Shown here piece by piece: positions 1 to 6,562 of a DNA stretch of 33,939 bases (within the stretch, counting starts at the first letter, position 1; each line of letters begins with the position of its first letter). This DNA is from Eubacteriales bacterium (GTDB lineage: Bacteria > Bacillota > Clostridia > JAQUNY01). The position numbers and the translations under genes are program-made. Location: the NCBI GenBank assembly GCA_028717405.1, contig JAQUNY010000002.1, forward strand, positions 1 to 33,939, read 5' to 3'. A model generated the notes under the pieces. It searched no databases. It had not been told where the DNA came from and worked only from the letters and a program-made list of their open reading frames with translations.

Positions 1-1091
1 GCGGTTGTTCCAGATGTCTGCCCGGCAGCCGCAGTACCTCCCGCAGGAGCAGTCTGCCCGGAAGGAGAAACATAGGCGGTCGCCGTTCCTCCTGATCCCT
101 CTCCTTCACCATCGTCATCCTTCAGCATATTGTATGTAACTCCTATTATTGCCGCCAGTATCACTACAGTAAGCGCAGCTACAATAAATGTTCTAATGTT
201 TTCCTGTTTCTTTTCATACGAGTCCGCCGTTCTATCGGACCATTTTGATGCCGCCACTGCGCTGCCTCCTTCATCTGCTATCGTCTCTTCAAAAATTTTT
301 GTGACCTTTGCCGTAAGTATCGTTACATCAATGTCGGGATTAGCTTCGGCTATTTCCTTTGTGATTTTCTCGGTGATAATATTTACCTCGGCACCCGAGA
401 GCAGGATATCCGTTATAGTCTCCTCATCTATCAGGTCTTCAAGCCTCCCGCTGCTTAAAACAAATATGTCGTTCGAATTCAGCTCCACTGCTTCCGAAAC
501 CTGCGCGCCCATTATACTTTCATGGAGAGAGGCCCCTCCGCCCTGGGCTATCACCTTTGCCTGGTCTTCATTGATGATCCCCATTTTGAGAAGCTTATCA
601 GGCTTCTCCTTGTCAAGTATCAGCCTCCTGAGTCTGGCATTCCTGAAAATATACACATTTGTGTCGCCAATGCTTATCGCGGCAGCCTTTGTCTTATTTA
701 CAACCAGTCCGGAAAATGCAGTTTCATTTCTCCTGTTGTCCTTATTGTTCAATGAAATACTGTAGACAAGGCTGTTGGTTTCTTCAATTTTTTGACAGAG
801 GTCGTTCAGCCTTGCCCCAATATCTCCTCTGCCTTCCTTTATCCTCTCCTGGAACCTTGTCAGTTCACCGGTTATTGAAATTTTCGTATTGTCCTGAAGA
901 TCCTCAATGCTCATCGCATTGCTTACGGCAAATATGAAATCGGCAGATGAATTTTCAGCAAATGCTCTTGAATTATCAATACCCTGCTCACTTACATACT
1001 TACCGTTCAGATAATAATCGTTATAATTCTGGTCTTTGCTCATACCCTTTCTGGATGTTACAGCCGCTGATATTTTTACAACATTACCCAT
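1..1091 (-). CDS. PP2C-fold membrane-anchored protein, probable pseudophosphatase (3' end off window)
   Basis: 363 codons are visible and the frame is still open at base 1. ATG at 1091-1089 follows AGAGGAG. Residues 1 to about 280 follow the order of a PP2C/SpoIIE-type phosphatase: an N-terminal GMSKDQNYNDYYL stretch where families have G-x-x-R-x-x-NED, FIFAVSNAMSIED where they have the DGMGG loop, a well kept GDTNVYIFRNARL strand, and NPDIDVTIL where they have D-N-V-T. The acidic metal ligands expected in the first, second and last motifs are absent, so catalysis is doubtful (inference). A single membrane segment (about 300-322) follows, then an acidic stretch and a Gly/Ser/Thr/Ala-rich tail, so the PP2C-like part is probably cytoplasmic and the tail outside. 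Substrate and partner are unknown. A promoter candidate at 1178-1206 serves it. Active phosphatase with a divergent site is the alternative. Confidence 0.6.
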   Translation of the reverse strand, partial: MGNVVKISAAVTSRKGMSKDQNYNDYYLNGKYVSEQGIDNSRAFAENSSADFIFAVSNAMSIEDLQDNTKISITGELTRFQERIKEGRGDIGARLNDLCQKIEETNSLVYSISLNNKDNRRNETAFSGLVVNKTKAAAISIGDTNVYIFRNARLRRLILDKEKPDKLLKMGIINEDQAKVIAQGGGASLHESIMGAQVSEAVELNSNDIFVLSSGRLEDLIDEETITDILLSGAEVNIITEKITKEIAEANPDIDVTILTAKVTKIFEETIADEGGSAVAASKWSDRTADSYEKKQENIRTFIVAALTVVILAAIIGVTYNMLKDDDGEGEGSGGTATAYVSPSGQTAPAGGTAAAGQTSGTT

Positions 1092-1120
1092 AGTGAAGCT
1101 CCTCTTTTCAATATCATCTG

Positions 1121-1145
1121 GTCTGCGCCCCGCCGGAACGCAGAC
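1121..1145 (-). other. Stem-loop in the 5' leader of the PP2C-like gene
   Basis: A 7-bp perfect stem (GTCTGCG / CGCAGAC) with an 11-nt loop lies about 30 nt upstream of the start codon and downstream of the promoter candidate. No T-tract follows, so it is not a usual terminator of mutS2. It may stabilise the leader or act in control; no known riboswitch was recognised. Confidence 0.4.
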
Positions 1146-1177
1146 AGGCCTGAACAAAATACAGGTATAACAGTTAT

Positions 1178-1206
1178 ATAATAGCACAACAAAATTAACT
1201 ATTCAA
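1178..1206 (-). promoter_or_regulatory. Sigma-A-type promoter for the PP2C-like gene
   Basis: On the minus strand TTGAAT (1206-1201) and TATTAT (1183-1178) are separated by exactly 17 nt in an AT-rich patch between mutS2 and the downstream gene. The predicted leader is about 80 nt and includes the stem-loop at 1121-1145. Confidence 0.5.
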
Positions 1207-1250
1207 GGAAGTTGAAGCTGCTGCCTCAGGCTATGGCAAAGGCGTCGGCA

Positions 1251-3689
1251 TTACCTGATCTTTATTACCGTAACTCCGGCATCGCCCTCACCTATCGCGC
1301 CAAGCCTGTAGGAAGAAATTCCGGTGTTTTTACTCAAATACCTGTGGATCCCTGCCCTCAGAGCGCCGGTACCCTTGCCGTGTATTACAAACACCTCCCT
1401 GAGTCCGGCCAGGGACGAGCTGTCGATATGCCTGTCGATCAGCTCAACGGCTTCATCCACGGTAAGCCCTCTTACATCAAGCTCAAGCGGGACAGCTCTC
1501 GTCTCAGCCCCGGACAATCCTGTCCCCGCAGGGGCTTTTTTCACGTTTGCCGCGTCATGGCCATATCCGTCGCGCCCGTTTCCTTTCCCGGTTTCACTGA
1601 CATGCCTAAGACTTGCAACAGGAACGCTGATTTTCATTATTCCTGCCTGAACAGGGATCTGTCCGTTCTTGTCCGCCTCCCCCAGCACCGTCCCCTTTTT
1701 TCCTATATCTTTTATAAATACTGTCTCCCCCGGCATATAGTTACCGTTATAATCTTCATCTTCCTCGTATCCATCGGGCCCCGCTTGATTCCCCTCCCAC
1801 AGGTATGCTTTTGTTTCCGTTATTTTTGACCTCAGCCGCTGTTTGAGTTCCTGAGCGGCATGTGCGATATTCTGCTGTTCTTTATCTCTTTCAAGCTTTT
1901 TTAATCCTGCTATTATAAATTCGGCTTCCCTTCTTGCCTCCGCCAAAATCCTTCCGGCCTTCGCAGCCGATTCCCGCAGTTTTTCCTGAGCACGCTGCTC
2001 AGTTTCCCGGTTTTTTTCATGCAGGCCTTCCTTGAGTGCTGCAATTTCAGCTTTCATATCTCTTATACTGAGCCTGTCATTTTCAGCTTCCTGCCTTTTT
2101 TTCTCAATAGAAGCCAGCATATCTTCAAATCTGATATCTTCATGCGTAAGAAATTCTTTTGCTTTTCCGATTATAAAAGGGTCCAGCCCCAGCCTTTCGG
2201 ATATCGCAAACGCGTTGCTCCTCCCCGGTATTCCCGTCAGGAGCTTATATAGAGGCCTGAGCGTTTTTACGTCAAATTCGCAGCAGGCGTTTTCCACTCC
2301 TTCTGTTACGGCAGCATAAACCTTTATTTCACTGTAATGAGTGGTCGCGGCAGTTACAGCGCCTGACAGCTTCAGATGCTCAAGTATAGCCATTGCAAGC
2401 GCTGCTCCCTCAGTCGGGTCTGTCCCCGCCCCAAGCTCGTCGAGCATTACAAGCGATCCACTGCCTGCTTTGGCAAGGATCTCCACAATATTTTTCATAT
2501 GGGACGAGAAGGTACTCAGGCTTTGTTCAATGCTTTGTTCATCTCCGATGTCAGCCAAAACTTCATTAAACACCGCTGATGATGTACCCTCGTCAGCCGG
2601 GAGATGGAGGCCGGCGGCCGACATGAGTGCGAAAAGTCCCAGCGTCTTCAGCGCGACAGTCTTCCCTCCGGTATTGGGACCTGTGATCACAAGAGTCCTG
2701 AAGCTCTTCCCGGCCGAGATGTCGACGGGGACTACCTTATCCTTATCTATCCCCGGATGTCTGCCGTTTTTTATTTCGATAAATCCCTCTTCATTGATAG
2801 AAGGACATGTACATTTATAATCAAGACTCAGCTTTGCCTTTGCAAAAATAAAATCAAGTTCGCCCAGTATTTCAATATCAACATCCAGCCGGTCTGCAAA
2901 TTCTGCCACATCCTGTGTGAGCTCAGCAAGGATCTTTTCGATTTCCAGGCGTTCTTTGACTGTGAGTTCCCTTATGTCATTGTTTGCCTCGACTACGGCC
3001 ATTGGCTCAATAAATACCGTTGCCCCGCTTGAAGACATGTCATGCACAACTCCCGGTATTTCATTCCTGAACTCGACCTTTACCGGTATCACATATCTGC
3101 CTCCCCTTACGGTGACAATCGATTCCTGTATATGTTTCTGATGCCCCGGCGACCTGATTACATCGCCCAGCCTGTCTCTGATATCATTCTGGCGGTCCCT
3201 TATCTTTCTTCTGATATCCCTCAGCGCAGGACTTGCGGTGTCAGCTATCTCCTCCTCGCTAAGTATGGCATCTTTTATATTCGTCTCCAAGCCTGCATTT
3301 GATGCAAGTCCGGAAAGCAGCGAATCAACATGGTCCGGCTGCCGTTCATCTGCATTATCTCCGGCAACCGTGTTCTTCAAAGTCCTGCATACATTTAATA
3401 CCGCGGATATCCTGAGCAGCTCTCCGGGCGTGAGTGAAGAACCCAGGCGGGCTCTTGCGGTCTCGCTCCTTATGTCATGCAGTCCCCTCAGAGACGGCGC
3501 TCCCCGTTTTAGAATAAACCTGACTCCGTCGCTTGTACACTCCAGCCTTTGACTTGCGGTTCCTGCATCTCCTGCCGGCATCAATTCCAGCGCCTTGTTT
3601 CTGCCCATATCTGAGGATGTCAGATCCGCAAGCTTCATGATGATTTTGTCATATTCAAGTAGTTTCAGGCTTTTATCGTTGATATCCAT
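1251..3689 (-). CDS. mutS2: MutS2 family ATPase/endonuclease
   Basis: 812 residues, close to the usual 780-800. MutS2 does not do mismatch repair; in characterised Firmicutes it suppresses recombination or acts on collided ribosomes. Visible: clamp/core region to about 320, Walker A GPNTGGKT (337-344), Walker B with LVMLDELGAGTDP (413-425), a charged coiled-coil segment (about 515-630), a KOW-like/linker region, and a C-terminal Smr domain with LDVRG and HGKGTG. The linker before Smr carries a Gly/Ala-rich stretch that looks unconserved. The start ATG at 3689 lies inside the 3' end of the DUF3842 gene (25 bp overlap), with CGGAG upstream, which suggests translational coupling. It is the last gene of the pgsA-DUF3842-mutS2 cluster; no clear terminator follows. 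Confidence 0.95.
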   Translation of the reverse strand: MDINDKSLKLLEYDKIIMKLADLTSSDMGRNKALELMPAGDAGTASQRLECTSDGVRFILKRGAPSLRGLHDIRSETARARLGSSLTPGELLRISAVLNVCRTLKNTVAGDNADERQPDHVDSLLSGLASNAGLETNIKDAILSEEEIADTASPALRDIRRKIRDRQNDIRDRLGDVIRSPGHQKHIQESIVTVRGGRYVIPVKVEFRNEIPGVVHDMSSSGATVFIEPMAVVEANNDIRELTVKERLEIEKILAELTQDVAEFADRLDVDIEILGELDFIFAKAKLSLDYKCTCPSINEEGFIEIKNGRHPGIDKDKVVPVDISAGKSFRTLVITGPNTGGKTVALKTLGLFALMSAAGLHLPADEGTSSAVFNEVLADIGDEQSIEQSLSTFSSHMKNIVEILAKAGSGSLVMLDELGAGTDPTEGAALAMAILEHLKLSGAVTAATTHYSEIKVYAAVTEGVENACCEFDVKTLRPLYKLLTGIPGRSNAFAISERLGLDPFIIGKAKEFLTHEDIRFEDMLASIEKKRQEAENDRLSIRDMKAEIAALKEGLHEKNRETEQRAQEKLRESAAKAGRILAEARREAEFIIAGLKKLERDKEQQNIAHAAQELKQRLRSKITETKAYLWEGNQAGPDGYEEDEDYNGNYMPGETVFIKDIGKKGTVLGEADKNGQIPVQAGIMKISVPVASLRHVSETGKGNGRDGYGHDAANVKKAPAGTGLSGAETRAVPLELDVRGLTVDEAVELIDRHIDSSSLAGLREVFVIHGKGTGALRAGIHRYLSKNTGISSYRLGAIGEGDAGVTVIKIR

Positions 3690-4129
3690 CCCCGATCTCC
3701 GGCTATTGCCCCGACCATTCCTATGGCGCTGTCTATATGGGACTGGAGCTGATCATCCTTTACTCCAGCAATGTTAATACCGCATTTTCCAACCGGTATA
3801 AGCACCTTCTGCGCACAGCAGCCTGCAATTGCGGACGCCATGGCTGGCGACAGCTCCCCAAGCATTGAATTGGCGGCAATTATCCCGATCACGCCTATTA
3901 TGATGTCTGCCTTTGGAGCATTAAATACAACGGCGTTTTCTCCGGTAGCCCCTTCATCAGCTCCGGCTTTCAGCATAGCGGCAGTGGCAGCTGAATTAGT
4001 CCCGATCGCTCTTATCAGCATACTGCTGCCATAGCTGCTTCTCAGTTTCTCGACCAATGTTCTCCCAATTCCTCCACCCTGGCCGTCTATTACGGCAATT
4101 ACAGGTTTTTTTCCGTTTTTTTCAGGCAT
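3665..4129 (-). CDS. DUF3842 family protein
   Basis: 154 residues matching what I know of the DUF3842 family of Clostridia, whose function is not established. The N-terminus VIAVIDGQGGGIGRTLVEKL is a Rossmann-like nucleotide-binding start (strand, Gly-rich turn, helix). The middle has small-residue-rich helices, an AIGTNSAATAAMLKAGAD stretch, and a Cys pair in AGCCAQKVLIPVGKCGINI. The start ATG follows AGGAGG. It overlaps the 3' end of pgsA by 8 bp and the 5' end of mutS2 by 25 bp, so the three genes are one transcription unit. The overlap with mutS2 places residues from about 147 on in both frames. Confidence 0.85.
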   Translation of the reverse strand: MPEKNGKKPVIAVIDGQGGGIGRTLVEKLRSSYGSSMLIRAIGTNSAATAAMLKAGADEGATGENAVVFNAPKADIIIGVIGIIAANSMLGELSPAMASAIAGCCAQKVLIPVGKCGINIAGVKDDQLQSHIDSAIGMVGAIAGDRGWISTIKA

Positions 4130-4646
4130 TTTGCCTCCTGTTTGTATCTCTGATATGCCTGAATCTCTTCAGGTACATTGCAAATGCGAAAAGCGCTGCC
4201 GCAAGCGCTGCAAATATATATACCTGTGCATATGGCGCATCGATCAGCAGCATTATTACAGCAAATTGGAATATAACGGTCGCCAGCTTCCCATACCAGC
4301 TTGAAGAAGCAACGAAATTTTCCTTTTTCAAAAGGAATATACCGCCTATGATCATTAAAAATTCTTTTACAGCAAATATCCCCAGTATCAGGGCCGGTAT
4401 CCTGTCGCGTATCGTAAGCAGCACCAGCGCGCTGATCTGCATCATCTTGTCTGCCAGCGGATCCGCAAGCTTCCCCCATGAAGTCACCATTCCGTATTTT
4501 CGTGCGATATACCCATCAAGTATATCTGTGAAACTTGCCGTTAGAAATACTGCCACAGCAATCAGGTAGTTTTCCTTAAGAAAGAAATACCCGAAGACCG
4601 GGACTAAAAGAAATCTCAGCAATGTCAGCATGTTTGGTATGTTCAA
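4122..4646 (-). CDS. pgsA: CDP-diacylglycerol-glycerol-3-phosphate 3-phosphatidyltransferase
   Basis: 174 residues, normal for PgsA. It makes phosphatidylglycerol phosphate from CDP-diacylglycerol and glycerol-3-phosphate at the inner face of the membrane. The CDP-alcohol phosphatidyltransferase signature is complete: D41-x2-D44-G-x2-A-R49, G58, D62 and D66. Several hydrophobic segments fit a six-helix membrane enzyme. The start is TTG at 4646, preceded by AGGCAGGTG; the first ATG is five codons later and has no better site. First gene of the pgsA-DUF3842-mutS2 cluster, 92 bp downstream of pfkA. The family also holds phosphatidylserine and cardiolipin synthases, but length and N-terminus fit PgsA. 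Confidence 0.93.
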   Translation of the reverse strand: MNIPNMLTLLRFLLVPVFGYFFLKENYLIAVAVFLTASFTDILDGYIARKYGMVTSWGKLADPLADKMMQISALVLLTIRDRIPALILGIFAVKEFLMIIGGIFLLKKENFVASSSWYGKLATVIFQFAVIMLLIDAPYAQVYIFAALAAALFAFAMYLKRFRHIRDTNRRQNA

Positions 4647-4668
4647 ATCTGCACCTGCCTAAGCTAAA

Positions 4669-4683
4669 GCGGCTCCAAACCGC
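4669..4683 (-). other. Short GC-rich hairpin between pfkA and pgsA
   Basis: On the minus strand GCGGTT-TGG-AGCCGC can form a 6-bp stem (one G-U pair) with a 3-nt loop, followed by TTTAGCTT. It may be a weak terminator of pfkA that lets some transcription into pgsA, or chance. Confidence 0.3.
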
Positions 4684-4738
4684 GATGTTTTTCCGGTCCT
4701 TTATATGACCGCTGTTTAATCCTTATATCTTTATTTTA

Positions 4739-5743
4739 CTAAAGAGCCAGAATTTTGCCAATGCTTATAAGCTTTAAATCCATTTCTTTTTTTATTTCCA
4801 TGGCTTCTTTGATATCTATATCCGTGATTTTACCGGCCGTCATCGCAACCAGCCTGTTTACACGTCCCTCTTTAAGCAGCTCAACGGCCCTTACCCCCAT
4901 CAGACTTGCCGTGACTCTGTCACGTACTGTAGGGCTGCCTCCGCGCTGGATATGTCCAAGTATTGTCGCCCTTGACTCTATTCCGGTTTTCTTCTCTATA
5001 ATGTCAGAAATTTCCACGGCGCTGCCTCCTCCTTCAGCAACGATGACAACATAATGCCTTTTCCCCCTGTTCCTGCACTCGATCAAAGGTTTGATGACAT
5101 CTGTTTCTATATCCGCCTTATATTCGGGAAGTACGACCACCTCCGCTCCTCCCGATATCCCTACGCTGATTGCAATATGCCCGGCATGCCGCCCCATTAC
5201 CTCCAGAACACTGCATCTTTCGTGGGAATAGGCAGTGTCCCTGATTTTGTCGATGGCATCCTGTACTGTGTTGAGAGCTGTGTCGAACCCTATTGTATAT
5301 TCAGTGCATCCAATATCATTGTCAATCGTCCCGGGTATCCCTACCACAGGCATCCCGAGTTTTGAAAGATCCATAGCCCCTCTGAAGGTCCCGTCGCCCC
5401 CTATCACAACCAGCACCTCTATCCCGAATATTTTCACCATCGACATGGCCTTTTCAAGACCCTCCTCAGTCTTAAACAGAGGGCTTCTTGCAGTCTGAAG
5501 TATGGTACCTCCCCTGTGGATAATGTCAGAAACCGAACGCAGGGTCATTTCAGTTACATCACCATATATAAGTCCGTTGTATCCTTTCCTTATTCCCATG
5601 ACCCTGAATCCGTGAAAGATCCCGGCTCTTACAACTGCGCGGATGGCCGCGTTCATACCCGGTGCATCTCCGCCGCTGGTAAGCACGCCTATCGTTTTAA
5701 AAGCATTACTTTCATACTTGATATCTTTCCCGACCAATGACAT
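4739..5743 (-). CDS. pfkA: ATP-dependent 6-phosphofructokinase
   Basis: 334 residues from the chosen start. It phosphorylates fructose-6-phosphate in glycolysis. Visible: TSGGDAPGMN (22-31), GGDGT (115-119) and PGTIDND (137-143). Gly rather than Lys before TIDND, together with GGDGT, is the pattern of ATP- rather than pyrophosphate-dependent enzymes. EVMGRHAGHIA and the ILGHIQRGG region are also present. The frame is open upstream to a TTG at 5845, but AAAGGAGG sits 6 nt before the ATG at 5743 and homology begins just after it, so the upstream 34 codons are rejected. The leader has a promoter candidate (5831-5858) followed by a terminator-like hairpin (5787-5813), so expression may be attenuated. 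Pyruvate kinase, a frequent partner, is not adjacent. Confidence 0.95.
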   Translation of the reverse strand: MSLVGKDIKYESNAFKTIGVLTSGGDAPGMNAAIRAVVRAGIFHGFRVMGIRKGYNGLIYGDVTEMTLRSVSDIIHRGGTILQTARSPLFKTEEGLEKAMSMVKIFGIEVLVVIGGDGTFRGAMDLSKLGMPVVGIPGTIDNDIGCTEYTIGFDTALNTVQDAIDKIRDTAYSHERCSVLEVMGRHAGHIAISVGISGGAEVVVLPEYKADIETDVIKPLIECRNRGKRHYVVIVAEGGGSAVEISDIIEKKTGIESRATILGHIQRGGSPTVRDRVTASLMGVRAVELLKEGRVNRLVAMTAGKITDIDIKEAMEIKKEMDLKLISIGKILAL

Positions 5744-5786
5744 GACATACCTCCTTTGATATATCCGGCATCCCGGTATTTTTCTC

Positions 5787-5813
5787 AAAAAAATGCCGGT
5801 TTTTATTCCGGCA
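5787..5813 (-). terminator. Intrinsic terminator/attenuator upstream of pfkA
   Basis: On the minus strand TGCCGG-AATAAAAA-CCGGCA is followed directly by seven T. It lies after the DUF2007-like gene and before pfkA. The descending arm, read as CCGGCAT, is also perfectly complementary to ATGCCGG at 5771-5765, so a competing hairpin can form. Confidence 0.7.
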
Positions 5814-5830
5814 CGGCATGATTTAACGAC

Positions 5831-5858
5831 ACAATATACTGACAACCAGTGCTGTCAA
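5831..5858 (-). promoter_or_regulatory. Candidate promoter for pfkA
   Basis: A perfect TTGACA (5858-5853), overlapping the stop codon of the preceding gene, lies 16 nt before TATTGT (5836-5831). Transcription would begin near 5824 and pass the terminator-like hairpin at 5787-5813 before pfkA. Confidence 0.45.
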
Positions 5859-6163
5859 TATCCCTTCTCAATTATTACCCCGTGAGCTTCATCTATCTCT
5901 GCGTACGGCACCAGCACTTCATAGTACTCGGTATGCGCCTCTGTTGCAGCGTCTGCGGCATCCTTCTCTTCCGCCGAAGGCACAGAGCTGCTGTTGTCAG
6001 TCAGGTTGCCGTCTTTATTGCCATCCGCCTTCTCTGAACTGTTCACGCCTGCAGGTCTGAGCCTGACAAGCATGTTTCTCTTTTTAAGCAAATCCTGAAG
6101 CTCCAGGGCCGCTTCTCTTGTCTGGGCCATATACACTACTGTCCACATAATGTTTTCTCCCAT
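5855..6163 (-). CDS. DUF2007-like putative signal-transducing protein
   Basis: 102 residues. MWTVVYMAQTREAALELQDL at the start and YYEVLVPYAEIDEAHGVIIE at the end fit a small ferredoxin-like family of Clostridia, usually about 65-70 residues and encoded near dnaE/pfkA. No activity is established. Between the two conserved parts lies a hydrophilic insert (about residues 39-77) rich in Ser, Asp, Asn, Ala and Glu that I do not expect in the family. The ATG at 6163 has GGAGGG upstream; the ATG five codons later also has a purine-rich site and may be used. It starts 18 bp after mtrB, so the two are cotranscribed. The terminator at 5787-5813 follows. Confidence 0.7.
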   Translation of the reverse strand: MGENIMWTVVYMAQTREAALELQDLLKKRNMLVRLRPAGVNSSEKADGNKDGNLTDNSSSVPSAEEKDAADAATEAHTEYYEVLVPYAEIDEAHGVIIEKGY

Positions 6164-6181
6164 GATCTGAATCCCTCCAGA

Positions 6182-6415
6182 TCAGTTCCCGGAAATCACC
6201 TCTCCATAGGCACTGTAAATTTTGGCTTTCCCTCTGATCTTTATGGCGGAAGTCACGGCTGTGAACTGGGCTATAAGTACTTCGCCCCTGTCAAGTTTTT
6301 CAGTATGGTGGAACTTTGTGTCCTTGCCTCTTGTCATTCCAATTATTGTGACACCATTCTCCTCTGCCTTTATCACGATATAGCTGCCGAGAATATTATC
6401 ATTTTCCGGTTCCAT
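6182..6415 (-). CDS. mtrB: Tryptophan RNA-binding attenuation protein (TRAP)
   Basis: 77 residues, the size of Bacillus MtrB (75). TRAP is an 11-subunit ring that, loaded with tryptophan, binds mRNA with about 11 spaced GAG/UAG triplets and shuts down trp genes by attenuation and translation block. The central part is nearly identical to the Bacillus protein: MTRGKDTKFHH, EKLDRGE, AQFT, TSAIKIRGKA and AYGE. The RNA-binding residues K37, K56 and R58 of Bacillus correspond to K40, K59 and R61; the tryptophan-site Thr residues T25 and T30 correspond to T28 and T33. GGAGGAGAG precedes the ATG. It has its own promoter candidate (6510-6538). No trp gene, anti-TRAP gene or triplet-repeat leader was seen in the window, so targets must lie elsewhere. 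Confidence 0.93.
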   Translation of the reverse strand: MEPENDNILGSYIVIKAEENGVTIIGMTRGKDTKFHHTEKLDRGEVLIAQFTAVTSAIKIRGKAKIYSAYGEVISGN

Positions 6416-6464
6416 TATTTTCTCTCCTCCGGCACAAGACCGCCCTGACCCGTTTTTCTTCGCA

Positions 6465-6502
6465 TGTCAGGCTTTGATGCCGCCTTCGGAGCATGCCTGA
6501 CA
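6465..6502 (-). promoter_or_regulatory. 5' stem-loop in the mtrB leader with an alternative pairing partner
   Basis: TGTCAGGC (6502-6495) pairs perfectly over 8 bp with GCCTGACA (6472-6465). The first arm is at or beside the predicted transcript start. CCTGAC of the second arm can instead pair with GTCAGG in 6449-6444, closer to the mtrB ribosome binding site. No T-tract follows, so this is not a standard dnaE terminator. It may be a control element (inference). Confidence 0.45.
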
Positions 6503-6509
6503 CAGTGTT

Positions 6510-6538
6510 ATAATATATGATTCAAATTTAAAAATCAA
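6510..6538 (-). promoter_or_regulatory. Promoter for mtrB and the DUF2007-like gene
   Basis: TTGATT (6538-6533) and TATTAT (6515-6510) are separated by exactly 17 AT-rich nt in the dnaE-mtrB gap. The predicted leader is about 85 nt. Confidence 0.6.
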
Positions 6539-6562
6539 CCTGGCTACACTTTCTGCGCCCTT

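Noticed and set aside
1212..1829. Long plus-strand open frame opposite mutS2
   Set aside because: It is antisense to the conserved Smr and linker coding region and shows no family features; many such shadows occur opposite the GC-rich genes.
5744..5845. 34-codon upstream extension of pfkA from a TTG
   Set aside because: It runs through the terminator hairpin and has no ribosome binding site, while AAAGGAGG sits 6 nt before the ATG at 5743.
5744..6562. TRAP-binding triplet repeats in the mtrB or pfkA leaders
   Set aside because: Only isolated GAG/TAG triplets occur; there is no run of spaced repeats.
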